11,633 bases of DNA from contig WVXJ01000104.1 of NCBI GenBank assembly GCA_011773575.1, forward strand, positions 1-11,633, written 5' to 3'. The DNA is from Armatimonadota bacterium (lineage in GTDB: Bacteria > Armatimonadota > Hebobacteria > Hebobacterales > WVXJ01). A program made the translations under genes and the position numbers. Each line of letters opens with the position of its first letter. Within the stretch, counting starts at the first letter, position 1. The notes below the pieces were generated by a model. The model saw nothing but the letters and a program-made list of their open reading frames with translations, had not been told where the DNA came from and made no database searches. Positions 1 to 6,370 of the stretch are shown piece after piece.

Positions 1-954
1 ACGGTTCTTTCCAATGGGCAATTGTCGGCGATTCTTGCCGCGGTAAGAGAGCGCTTCGAGGTGGAGCCTGATGTAGAAATAACTCTGGAGGCGAACCCGG
101 GCACGGTCAGTCTGCGCAAACTGCGAAATTTGCGGGCGGCCGGTTTCAACCGAATCAGTCTGGGTTTTCAGGCGATGGATGATGGAGCTCTGAGGAGAAT
201 CGGGCGCGTGCACTCCGCCGATGAAGGCCTCGCAGCATATCAAGCGGCGAGAGAAGCGGAGTTCGATAATATAGGAATCGATTTGATCTACGGCCTGCCG
301 GAGCAGACTCTGGAAGATTGGCAGTCAAACCTCGAACACGCCCTGGGGCTGTGCCCGGAACACGCTTCTCTGTATGAGTTGTCAATAGAAGAGGGGACTC
401 CATTTGCCGAGAAACAGGCGGCGGGGCAGTTGAACCTTCCGGACGAAGACTCCCGGTTGGAGATGTATGAGGTTGCCATCCGCACTCTTGCAGCCGCCGG
501 TTATGAGCATTATGAGATATCCAATTTCGCCCGTCCCGGTTTTCGCTCTCGACACAACCAGGTCTATTGGCGAAACGAAAGTTATTTCGGGTTCGGCGCG
601 GGGTCGGCTAGATACCTGGATGAGGTTCGCTGCGGGCTGACCAAATCCGTTCAGCACTACATAACTTGTATTCGACAAAGGATTGATCCCATAGGCTCAT
701 GTGAAAGGCTGACCGGGCGGGCCTTGATGGGTGAGACCATCATGCTGGGCTTGCGCGCGCTGGAGGGAGTGGATTTGGGTGAGTTTGAAAAGCGCTTCGG
801 GGTGCCGCTGATGGACGCCTATGGAGAAACCGTGTGCGCCTTGCAAAACGACGGCCTTGTCGAATTGACGAAAGATAGATTGAAACTCACCCACCGCGGC
901 CTTCTGATGGCAAACCGCGCCGCGGCGGAGTTTGTGGAAACAGAGAGAAGGTAA
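1..954 (+). CDS. hemW: HemW-like radical SAM protein (heme chaperone family), 5' truncated
   Basis: The reading frame is open from base 1, so the start codon lies upstream of the window. About 317 residues are visible; family members are usually about 370-380 residues. The missing N-terminus would carry the CxxxCxxC motif that binds the radical-SAM iron-sulfur cluster. Family landmarks that remain are LEANPGTV, NRISLGFQ, a GRVHS segment, IDLIYGLPEQT, YELSIEEGTPF, YEISNFARPG and HNQVYWRNESYFGFGAG, followed by the C-terminal HemN-type domain. HemW proteins resemble oxygen-independent coproporphyrinogen III oxidase (HemN), but the characterised ones bind and deliver heme and do not act as the oxidase. 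The HNxxYW signature and compact C-terminus favour HemW. The gene converges on the nucleoside hydrolase, with 91 bases between the stop codons. HrcA or DnaJ genes, which often follow hemW, are absent here. Family assignment is firm; the exact HemW function is inferred. Confidence 0.93.
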   Translation, partial: TVLSNGQLSAILAAVRERFEVEPDVEITLEANPGTVSLRKLRNLRAAGFNRISLGFQAMDDGALRRIGRVHSADEGLAAYQAAREAEFDNIGIDLIYGLPEQTLEDWQSNLEHALGLCPEHASLYELSIEEGTPFAEKQAAGQLNLPDEDSRLEMYEVAIRTLAAAGYEHYEISNFARPGFRSRHNQVYWRNESYFGFGAGSARYLDEVRCGLTKSVQHYITCIRQRIDPIGSCERLTGRALMGETIMLGLRALEGVDLGEFEKRFGVPLMDAYGETVCALQNDGLVELTKDRLKLTHRGLLMANRAAAEFVETERR

Positions 955-1000
955 CCTGCAGGGGCAACTCGGACGAACAGCGGCTTCTGCCATTGCACTT

Positions 1001-1025
1001 GGCAGGAGCAAAGGCAGCTCCTGCC
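1001..1025. terminator. Perfect 9-bp hairpin in the hemW / nucleoside hydrolase convergent gap
   Basis: GGCAGGAGC (1001-1009) and GCTCCTGCC (1017-1025) are exact inverted repeats separated by a 7-base loop. The hairpin sits between two converging stop codons, where a bidirectional terminator is expected. No T-run follows on either strand, so it is not a textbook intrinsic terminator. It could be a 3' mRNA stabiliser or part of a Rho-dependent end. Confidence 0.4.
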
Positions 1026-1038
1026 TTACGGATTCTCT

Positions 1039-1063
1039 GCCGCCTTTACGGTTTAGAGGCGGC
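1039..1063 (-). terminator. Second hairpin, overlapping the nucleoside hydrolase stop codon
   Basis: GCCGCCT (1039-1045) and AGGCGGC (1057-1063) form a 7-bp stem around an 11-base loop. The minus-strand stop codon at 1046-1048 lies in the loop. The hairpin follows the end of the nucleoside hydrolase reading frame almost immediately. There is no T-tract, so a terminator role is tentative. Together with the 1001-1025 hairpin it gives the convergent gap two stems in tandem. Confidence 0.25.
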
Positions 1064-1933
1064 TGGTTTGTTGTTGGAGAAGGACAGGTAGCGCTCCCAG
1101 AGGAGTTGGAAGAAGAGATCAATCTTCGGCTCCACGATAACTTTGCAGTTGGGTACTCCCGGCACGAGGTCGGTGAAGCCTTCGTCACTGACTTCGAGCC
1201 GCATGTCAGGGCCGGTGGCGAGTTCTTCATGCAGCAGCACGGTACAGGCGCGAGGGTCGTGTAAGGTTGGAAAGTCACGCTCATAGAGGGCGGAGAGTTC
1301 GATCAGCGCGTCACAGATTGGATTGTGAGCGGCGGCAAGTTGGGCCATGCGTCGAGCAGTGACCTGCTGGCGGTTGGTGGCATCAAGGGGGGCCACCGTC
1401 AGGTTGGCTCCACAGGCGAAGACTTCTTTCGAGGCCGGGGTATCATGGGCGATGTTATACTCGGCCGATCTCTCGCCATATTCGTATCCGTGAACGATGG
1501 AGCCGCCCATTATGATCAATTCTTTCAGTTTGCGGCCGAAGTCGGGATCTTCCTCCAGGGCCGCGCCCAGGTTGGTGAGAGGGCCGATGGCAATTAGGGT
1601 TATCTCACTGGGCGAAGCGGTGACGCGCCGAACCAACTCCCCTACTCCATCATCCCCGATTACTGCGTCGGACTGATAATTCTGTGCCCAGGCGGCCTGG
1701 TTTCCTTGTTTATACGGGTCAGCACCGGCCAGACCTACATATACCGGTATTCTCTGCATCCCCGCTATATCGAGCATGCGCCGCGCGATGCTGGCTTTTG
1801 CGGTGACTTTGCCGATATTGACGGTAACCGCTTCGAGTTCGATTTCGGGTGAACAAAGTAATAGGGCGAGGGCGTAAGCATCATCCACATCATCGCCGAT
1901 ATCGGTGTCAAGAATGACTCTGTGCTTTTCCAT
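1046..1933 (-). CDS. Inosine-uridine preferring nucleoside hydrolase family protein
   Basis: This family cleaves the N-glycosidic bond of ribonucleosides to give base plus ribose, using a calcium ion held by aspartates. The 295-residue product has close to the usual length (about 300-315). The N-terminal Asp cluster is at residues 9-18 (LDTDIGDDVDDAY). IGPLTNLGAAL at 117-126 and IMGG at 141-144 follow, then AEYNIAHD at 158-164, and a late HDP at 225-227 where the family has its last metal/substrate residues. The Asp cluster follows a DTDIGDDxDDA pattern, not the DTDPGIDDA of the classical Rih/IU-NH enzymes, so substrate preference cannot be read from it. There is no signal peptide, so it is probably cytoplasmic. 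The ATG at 1933 has AAGGAGA five bases upstream, which fixes the start. It lies 106 bases downstream of the DUF4091 gene on the same strand. Confidence 0.92.
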   Translation of the reverse strand: MEKHRVILDTDIGDDVDDAYALALLLCSPEIELEAVTVNIGKVTAKASIARRMLDIAGMQRIPVYVGLAGADPYKQGNQAAWAQNYQSDAVIGDDGVGELVRRVTASPSEITLIAIGPLTNLGAALEEDPDFGRKLKELIIMGGSIVHGYEYGERSAEYNIAHDTPASKEVFACGANLTVAPLDATNRQQVTARRMAQLAAAHNPICDALIELSALYERDFPTLHDPRACTVLLHEELATGPDMRLEVSDEGFTDLVPGVPNCKVIVEPKIDLFFQLLWERYLSFSNNKPAASKP

Positions 1934-1984
1934 GGATCTCTCCTTATGAGGACGTCAGCACCGCGCCGACAGTTTGTCAAGAAT

Positions 1985-2013
1985 ATTCTACCCAAGACAG
2001 AGCGGGATTTCTA
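1985..2013 (-). promoter_or_regulatory. Possible sigma70-type promoter for the nucleoside hydrolase gene
   Basis: On the minus strand TAGAAA (2013-2008) and TAGAAT (1990-1985) are separated by 17 bases. The -10 matches consensus at five of six positions and the -35 at four of six. It would let the nucleoside hydrolase be transcribed separately from the DUF4091 gene. A TTGACA also lies at 1980-1975 on this strand, but no usable -10 follows it. This is sequence resemblance only. Confidence 0.3.
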
Positions 2014-2039
2014 CATTGGCGAAACCAGGGCCGCGTCAA

Positions 2040-3650
2040 TCAGGACGCAGACTGTTTTCGCGCCAATCTCTCAAGGAGGATTCTTCGGCGTCTGGTCAGC
2101 CATTCTTCGCTGCGCGGGAAGTCCGCGTAATCCTCTATCTCCATCAGCAAGGGATCGTCTGGTTCTATGCCTGCGGCCTGGATGAGAGCGTAATCCTGCA
2201 GGCTCTCGGCGAAGATTTCCCAGCGGAGTGAATCTATGGGACCCTCAGGGCCGGGGTAGACGACGAACGGGTCTCCGTGAGCCCAGTCGGGCCAGGCGAG
2301 TCCGTCGCTGACGGTAAAGGGCTCTATCAGTTGAGTGGTGGCGCGCTTGTACCAGTAGTTATATCCCCAATGGAGAAAACCCCGCACCTGTGTGCGATAG
2401 AAGAGCCAACCGGACATCCGCACCTTGATGAGCGGAGTATCCAATAGGCGGTTCAGAAAGGCTCCGCGCGGCTCACAACAGTAATAGACCCAGGGAGAAA
2501 AACCTTCCCGGACGAAGCCCGGTGCGGCCCAAACGATGGGCACGGGAACATCCACCAGCCCTTCGCGGGCGAAGTTGATGTCACTGAGCGCATCTATCAC
2601 CCGCATCCAGGGAGCCAACTCCCGCACCATCTCCCGTGCCGCTCGGTAGTTGTTGAAGTGATCGCTGTGGGGTTCATCGGAGAGATGGAAGAGGCTGCAC
2701 TCCAACAACCCCTCTGCGCGCAAGAATCTCTTGAATTTGGGGAGGAACTGGGCGAGGAAGTCGCGATAGACCGGTGAAAGTGAGTGGGTATCCGGCGGCC
2801 ACAGTAATTCGGCGTTCTCACCGTGTCCCTCATAGACGCGAAGAGCATATTGCGCGCCCCACTGGGTGAAGAAATGGGTCCACTCAAAACGCCCCAATCC
2901 ATGTGAGCGGCAGGCCTCCACCCAGCGGCGCACGAGCCTCCAATCGAAACGATAACGCCCATCTCTCCGACTCACTCCGAGCAGTTGGATGGGCCGTTTT
3001 ACGCCATCCAAGGGCGGAGTGAAAAGGGGCACATACATCGTGTCCTGTCCATGCGCGGCGAGATCGGCCAGGTAGGGATCGAGAATACTCCAAAATTGAC
3101 GCTGGGATGGTTGAACCTTGTACCAGTCACACAATGCGTCCGCATGGAGGAAATTGGTTACCGGAAAATTGCGCCGCGGGGGCAGTACGGCGGGATATAC
3201 AATGATCGCAGCCGTCAACGCAGTCTCCGCTGTTCCCTGCGCGGTCAATCTCACGGTCACAGGGTAAGGGCCGGGGGCGGCCTCAAGTGGAATCTTCACA
3301 GTTACCCAGAAGGCATGGGTTTCACAAGCGCTGGCCTCAAGCGTTGAGTCGGGGAAGAGCGGGTCGGGGACTTGGCCGGGGATGTGATCGGCGCCCTCCA
3401 GTTCATCCGGCGGAGTCTCGGTGTTCAGATGCGGCACCGGCACATATCCAACCCTGCGGATTTGGACCGAGATGGGGCTCGGAGCGTCGGCGGCGGCCGT
3501 GATTATCGGACTTTCGCCATTATCCGTCCGCAGTGCAACTTGAAATGAAAGTCGCTCACCTCGCGCCGCTTCCATTGTGAGGCTCTCTCTATGTTCCCCC
3601 TTTGAGCCGGGATAGTGACGCACTAGTGAACTGGACAACCATGCCTGCAT
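2040..3650 (-). CDS. DUF4091 domain-containing glycoside hydrolase-like protein
   Basis: This is a 536-residue protein. Residues 1-155 look like a beta-sandwich leader (SFQVALRT, FWVTVKIPLEAAPGPYPVTVRL). Residues 160-440 look like a TIM barrel, with a FHLSDEP segment at 321-327 whose Asp-Glu is a plausible catalytic or substrate-contact position. Residues 459-490 (GDPFVVYPGPEG ... RWEIFAESLQDYAL) are the characteristic DUF4091 block. Many aromatic residues line the barrel (WGYNYWYK at 428-435), as in carbohydrate-binding clefts. The family is annotated as glycosidase-like by fold; I know of no established substrate that could be transferred here. No signal peptide is visible, so it appears cytoplasmic. 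The ATG at 3650 has AAGAGGAG ending five bases upstream. It is probably the first gene of a unit with the nucleoside hydrolase and is divergent from the FKBP gene. Confidence 0.85.
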   Translation of the reverse strand: MQAWLSSSLVRHYPGSKGEHRESLTMEAARGERLSFQVALRTDNGESPIITAAADAPSPISVQIRRVGYVPVPHLNTETPPDELEGADHIPGQVPDPLFPDSTLEASACETHAFWVTVKIPLEAAPGPYPVTVRLTAQGTAETALTAAIIVYPAVLPPRRNFPVTNFLHADALCDWYKVQPSQRQFWSILDPYLADLAAHGQDTMYVPLFTPPLDGVKRPIQLLGVSRRDGRYRFDWRLVRRWVEACRSHGLGRFEWTHFFTQWGAQYALRVYEGHGENAELLWPPDTHSLSPVYRDFLAQFLPKFKRFLRAEGLLECSLFHLSDEPHSDHFNNYRAAREMVRELAPWMRVIDALSDINFAREGLVDVPVPIVWAAPGFVREGFSPWVYYCCEPRGAFLNRLLDTPLIKVRMSGWLFYRTQVRGFLHWGYNYWYKRATTQLIEPFTVSDGLAWPDWAHGDPFVVYPGPEGPIDSLRWEIFAESLQDYALIQAAGIEPDDPLLMEIEDYADFPRSEEWLTRRRRILLERLARKQSAS

Positions 3651-3788
3651 TGAGTCTCCTCTTTTCGCCGGACCGGTATCAGAAGCAAGGCTTTCCGACG
3701 AATGATACTGTTAGGTTTGCATAAAACCCTGTGAGAAGCCTACCTTACACCCTTGAGGCCCCACAATTCCGTGTTGTTGACAAGTCTC

Positions 3789-3797
3789 TGGTATGCT
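3789..3797 (+). promoter_or_regulatory. Possible extended -10 promoter for the FKBP gene
   Basis: TGG followed by TATGCT (3792-3797) is an extended -10 pattern. It would start transcription near 3803 and give a leader of about 33 bases. The neighbouring TTGACA at 3777-3782 is only nine bases upstream of TATGCT, too close to serve as its -35. The same TATGCT hexamer is used at better spacing upstream of lemA. Confidence 0.3.
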
Positions 3798-3836
3798 ACC
3801 ATGCAAGGCGGGTCAAGTCATAAGGAGGTAATGCAG

Positions 3837-4391
3837 ATGAACCGTCTCTCTTTCGGGCGCGGTCTATTGATTGCAGCAGTACCTTTGACATTGCTCGCAT
3901 TTGGCTGTCAAGAGCCGCAAAGGGCCACAGGAAGGCGCACCGGGCCCTCGGCAACGGCCAGGCAGCGGAGAGGAGCAGGAACGGAGGTGAACGGAATCGT
4001 GGATGCCGCTCGCAAATTGGGTACAGAAACCGCCAATCCCGTCGTTACCACAGATTCCGGCCTGAAGTACATCCAGGTCAAGCAAGGTAAGGGCGAGGCC
4101 GCCAAAGCCGGAGATATGGCTGTTGTTCATTATACGGGCTGGCTGGTGGATGGCAAGAAGTTCGACAGTTCTGTTGACAGAGGAACCCCCTTCAGTTTTC
4201 TCATCGGCGAAGGGAGAGTCATTGAGGGATGGGATGAAGGTGTGGCTGGCATGAAGCCGGGAGAAGTGCGAAAACTCATCGTGCCGCCGGACCTGGGATA
4301 TGGGGACCGCCATATGGGCCCGATCCCACCGAATTCCACGCTGATTTTCGATGTGGAACTTCGGGAAGTGCAAAAGGTCGGACAGCCATAA
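3837..4391 (+). CDS. FKBP-type peptidyl-prolyl cis-trans isomerase, probable lipoprotein
   Basis: This enzyme catalyses cis-trans isomerisation of X-Pro bonds during protein folding. The start is set by AAGGAGGT at 3822-3829, seven bases before the ATG at 3837; the ATG at 3831 is too close. The product has 184 residues. Residues 1-24 form a lipoprotein-like signal (basic N-terminus, hydrophobic stretch, LAFGC ending at Cys24). The -3 and -2 lipobox residues (Ala, Phe) are not the commonest, so lipidation is probable, not certain. A polar linker runs to about residue 65. One FKBP domain fills residues 75-180 and keeps the family's active-site set: Tyr99, Phe109-Asp110, Phe119, Val128-Ile129, Trp132, Tyr155 and Phe171. 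It should act outside the cytoplasmic membrane. The upstream gene is divergent and the downstream TPR gene is convergent, so it is probably monocistronic. Confidence 0.94.
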   Translation: MNRLSFGRGLLIAAVPLTLLAFGCQEPQRATGRRTGPSATARQRRGAGTEVNGIVDAARKLGTETANPVVTTDSGLKYIQVKQGKGEAAKAGDMAVVHYTGWLVDGKKFDSSVDRGTPFSFLIGEGRVIEGWDEGVAGMKPGEVRKLIVPPDLGYGDRHMGPIPPNSTLIFDVELREVQKVGQP

Positions 4392-4436
4392 AGCGACCTA
4401 CTGCTGCGCGGTAAGAAGTGACCGTGGTGATTAGGC

Positions 4437-4464
4437 AGGGGAGGGGTTTCATCCCTTTCTTTTT
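4437..4464 (+). terminator. Weak hairpin with T-rich tail after the FKBP gene
   Basis: AGGG (4442-4445) pairs with CCCT (4453-4456). G-T wobbles can extend the stem outward, and the T-rich stretch CTTTCTTTTT (4455-4464) overlaps and follows the right arm. It lies 50-70 bases after the FKBP stop and overlaps the end of the converging TPR gene. The stem is weak, so the call rests mainly on the T-rich tail and its position. Confidence 0.3.
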
Positions 4465-4952
4465 AACTCCTTTGCGCGCTTTAGGAAACTGCGGTCTTGC
4501 CTGGATTCCGGATCCAGCCTTAAGGCCTCCTCAAAGGCTTCCACCGCTTCTTCAGCACAGCCCAACTTCAGATAAGTCTGACCCAGAAACGAATAGGCCG
4601 CGGCATTTAGCGGATCTCGCTCAATCGCCTCCTGGTACTTGCTGATCTCATCCGCCAGAAACTGGTCTTGCCGTCCGGCCAGGTGCATATACTGCCAGAT
4701 GAGCAGGCCGATAACCGCCGCGACGATGATGCCGATAATCCCCCAAAACCCCCATCCACCGAAAACAATGGAAACGACGCCGAGAACAAAGGCTATTCCA
4801 AGCAAGAAGAACCCGGCCGCCGCCTCCCAAAAGCTGAGGGTCTTATCGAGCACATTGGAGAAGAGCCACCAACCCACGAGTGCAATGACGGGCACGAAGA
4901 CGGCCGCCTTGAGCAGGCGCTCGATGATCTCCAGTGCTTCGGGTGAAAGCAT
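4449..4952 (-). CDS. Small membrane-anchored TPR protein
   Basis: The 167-residue protein has two parts. Three hydrophobic helices fall at about residues 16-35, 44-65 and 68-89. The loop between the second and third is very short and Gly/Trp-rich (GGWGFWG), so they form a helical hairpin. After residue 95 comes a soluble tail with one clear tetratricopeptide repeat at 117-148 (NAAAYSFLGQTYLKLG ... AFEEALRLDPES). It is preceded by a partial repeat at 101-115 (YQEAIERDP). TPRs bind other proteins, so the tail probably recruits a partner to the membrane; which partner cannot be told. The start at 4952 has only a weak purine-rich upstream sequence. The gene begins 57 bases after the end of tatD on the same strand and is probably co-transcribed with it. 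A specific family name is not recognised. Confidence 0.82.
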   Translation of the reverse strand: MLSPEALEIIERLLKAAVFVPVIALVGWWLFSNVLDKTLSFWEAAAGFFLLGIAFVLGVVSIVFGGWGFWGIIGIIVAAVIGLLIWQYMHLAGRQDQFLADEISKYQEAIERDPLNAAAYSFLGQTYLKLGCAEEAVEAFEEALRLDPESRQDRSFLKRAKELKRKG

Positions 4953-5009
4953 CTCTATTCTCTTACTGCTGGTGCAGGTGATTTGAACAGAATCAGAGCT
5001 ATAGTACGC

Positions 5010-5783
5010 TCAGGTGGCGCGGCTTTGCAAGAAGAGCCGGCGGAAATTCGCCGTGGTGGCGCGGACAGTGGCATCCACCGGTCCGCCGCGAAGGGCGGCG
5101 AGGCTCTCGGCGATGAGGGGAAGTCGTGCGGGCTCATTGCGCTGGCCCCGGTGGGGATGGGGGGAAAGATAAGGGGCGTCGGTTTCGATGAGCAGGCTTT
5201 CGGCAGGCAGGCGGGCCGCCAATGCTGCCAGGCCGCGGGCATTCTGAAAGGTCACGGGCCCGGCGATCCCGATGCAGAAGCCTTCGGCGAGGGCGAAATC
5301 GGCAAGTTCTTCATCGCCTGAAAAGCAGTGCCAGACTCCGCCCAGTTCCCCGGCGGATTCACCCTGGAAAAGTTCCCGGCTGGGCCGATCCGCTTCCCTC
5401 TGGTGAATGATTATGGGCAGCCTGGCTTCCCGCGCCAGCCTGATTTGTAAGGCGAAGGCCTCCGTCTGGACCTGGCGCGGCGAAAGATCGCGGTGGAAGT
5501 CCAGGCCAATTTCTCCGATCGCCACTACCCGGGGACGGGCCGCTAGTTCTCTGAGTTCCGCCAGTGCTTTCTCATCCAGGGTGGCTGCATCATGCGGGTG
5601 AACTCCCACAGCAGCCAATATCTGCGGATATCTCTCAGCCAGCGCAACCGCCTGGCGGCTGGAGGGCAAATCATAGCCGGGGACAAGCATCATTTCAATT
5701 CCGGCAGAGCTGGCTCGCGAGAGGACGGCTTCCAGGTCTGTTTCCAGGCGGGGATGATTGAGATGTACATGGCTGTCAATCAT
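5010..5783 (-). CDS. tatD: TatD family metal-dependent hydrolase (DNase)
   Basis: TatD proteins are TIM-barrel two-metal enzymes with 3'-5' exonuclease/DNase activity linked to DNA repair and quality control. Counting from the chosen start (257 residues, the family norm), the metal ligands are all present: His5 and His7 (DSHVHL), Glu91 (GEIGLDF), His127 (IIIHQREA), His152 (WHCFSGD) and Asp202 (ETDAPYLSP). RGQRNEP at 212-218 is also typical. The start is ambiguous. The frame stays open upstream with ATGs at 5849 and 5933, and none of the three has a clear Shine-Dalgarno sequence. I chose 5783 because the family normally begins with M-I/L-D-S/T-H-x-H and the extension resembles no known domain. 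TatD diverges from the cold-shock gene and precedes the membrane TPR gene by 57 bases. Confidence 0.93.
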   Translation of the reverse strand: MIDSHVHLNHPRLETDLEAVLSRASSAGIEMMLVPGYDLPSSRQAVALAERYPQILAAVGVHPHDAATLDEKALAELRELAARPRVVAIGEIGLDFHRDLSPRQVQTEAFALQIRLAREARLPIIIHQREADRPSRELFQGESAGELGGVWHCFSGDEELADFALAEGFCIGIAGPVTFQNARGLAALAARLPAESLLIETDAPYLSPHPHRGQRNEPARLPLIAESLAALRGGPVDATVRATTANFRRLFLQSRAT

Positions 5784-5991
5784 GGGCGTATGGGCTGCAG
5801 GTGCCAGGGGCCGGGTTTCAGGGCCGGCAGCCGAGGCCACCTCTTTCATGGTGATTCGATGTTGAGTTGGCGTCAACCTCCAGGAGCAGAAAGGGCTCGC
5901 AGAGGTAGTGATCCAGCATGGAATGAGTTTCATTCTGCCGTACAGGAATCTCGATTTCTCCGTTCTACGCTGATTCTGAAGCAGAATAGGC

Positions 5992-6019
5992 TTGACATCT
6001 GATAGAAAAAGTATATCAT
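5992..6019 (+). promoter_or_regulatory. Sigma70-type promoter of the cold-shock gene
   Basis: TTGACA (5992-5997) is a perfect -35. It is followed after 16 bases by TATCAT (6014-6019), a good -10. Transcription would start near 6026, about 115 bases before the coding start at 6143. The remainder of the divergent gap (5784-5991) holds no gene I can support and no convincing promoter for tatD. Confidence 0.6.
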
Positions 6020-6025
6020 GTGCTT

Positions 6026-6142
6026 AAATAGCAGGTTGGTCGCTAAACTGGAAAGTGACAGACCACCGGGTTTCGACTCCTTTGCGGATGTGCGGATTTC
6101 CTGTTTGTGGCTTGCGCTTTCGGAAAGGAGGATACGTGCAGA
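6026..6142 (+). promoter_or_regulatory. Long cold-shock mRNA leader with possible Shine-Dalgarno sequestration
   Basis: The predicted leader is about 115 nt, in keeping with the long 5' UTRs of cspA-type mRNAs. CTCCTTT (6077-6083) is the exact complement of AAAGGAG (6124-6130), which contains the ribosome-binding site. The pairing extends by C6085-G6122 and G6086-C6121 across one mismatch. TTTCC (6097-6101) can instead pair with GGAAA (6122-6126), which would leave GGAGG free; the two pairings exclude each other. A third helix is possible between GGTTGGTC (6034-6041, one base bulged) and GACCACC (6061-6067). Temperature or CSP control is inferred from the layout and from known cspA leaders, not shown. 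Confidence 0.4.
6124..6131 (+). promoter_or_regulatory. Shine-Dalgarno sequence deciding the GTG start of the cold-shock gene
   Basis: AAAGGAGG sits 11 bases before the in-frame GTG at 6143, slightly longer spacing than usual. A GTG in another frame at 6136 is closer (4 bases) but opens only a five-codon reading frame ending at TAA 6151-6153. The in-frame GTG at 6107 lies upstream of this site and is therefore unlikely to be the start. Confidence 0.6.
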
Positions 6143-6337
6143 GTGGAAGGTAAAGTTAAATGGTTTAGTGATGCCAAGGGGTATGGTTTCGTCGAGACTG
6201 CCGAGGGAGATGTGTTCGTACACTTTTCGGCGATAGAAGGCGATGGATTCCGCTCCTTGCGAGAAGGTCAAGAGGTAGAAATCGAGGTGACCCAAGGACC
6301 CAAGGGTCCGCAGGCTGCCAAAGTACGTCCTCGTTGA
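6143..6337 (+). CDS. csp: Cold-shock domain protein (CspA/CspB family)
   Basis: This 64-residue single-domain protein binds single-stranded RNA and DNA and acts as an RNA chaperone and anti-terminator. It has the complete cold-shock domain: MEGKVKWF at the start, RNP1 KGYGFV (residues 12-17), RNP2 VFVHF (24-28), and the EGDGFRSLREGQEVEIEV strand-loop-strand. It ends with GPQAAKVRP, as the family does. Trp7, Phe8, Phe16, Phe25, His27 and Phe28 form the nucleic-acid-binding face. No ATG is available; the family alignment places the start at GTG 6143, and longer versions add residues no cold-shock protein has. It is monocistronic, with its own promoter and a strong terminator about 34 bases after the stop. 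The long leader suggests post-transcriptional control. Confidence 0.95.
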   Translation: MEGKVKWFSDAKGYGFVETAEGDVFVHFSAIEGDGFRSLREGQEVEIEVTQGPKGPQAAKVRPR

Positions 6338-6370
6338 GGGGGGGCGCACTACTTCCCACGTTGAAGAATA

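Noticed and set aside
1..954. Annotation as oxygen-independent coproporphyrinogen III oxidase (HemN)
   Set aside because: The motifs and length fit HemW better; this misnaming is common in the family.
697..1284. 195-codon minus-strand open frame across the end of hemW
   Set aside because: It runs antisense to hemW and across the nucleoside hydrolase C-terminus, has low-complexity Ser/Pro/Cys-rich composition and no recognisable motif.
1975..1980. TTGACA on the minus strand upstream of the nucleoside hydrolase
   Set aside because: No -10-like hexamer at 15-19 bases downstream; the TAGAAA/TAGAAT pair is a better candidate.
3714..3728. GGTTT / AAACC inverted repeat in the FKBP/DUF4091 divergent gap as an operator
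   Set aside because: The arms are only five bases and A/T-G/C simple; expected by chance in a gap of this size and not tied to a promoter I can define.
3777..3802. TTGACA upstream of the FKBP gene as a classical promoter
   Set aside because: The best -10 (TATGCT) is only 9 bases away, and TACCAT at 14 bases is a poor match. The spacing does not suit sigma70, so only the extended -10 was kept.
6018..6236. 72-codon plus-strand frame through the csp leader
   Set aside because: It starts at or before the predicted transcript start, has no ribosome-binding site and overlaps the cold-shock domain in another frame.
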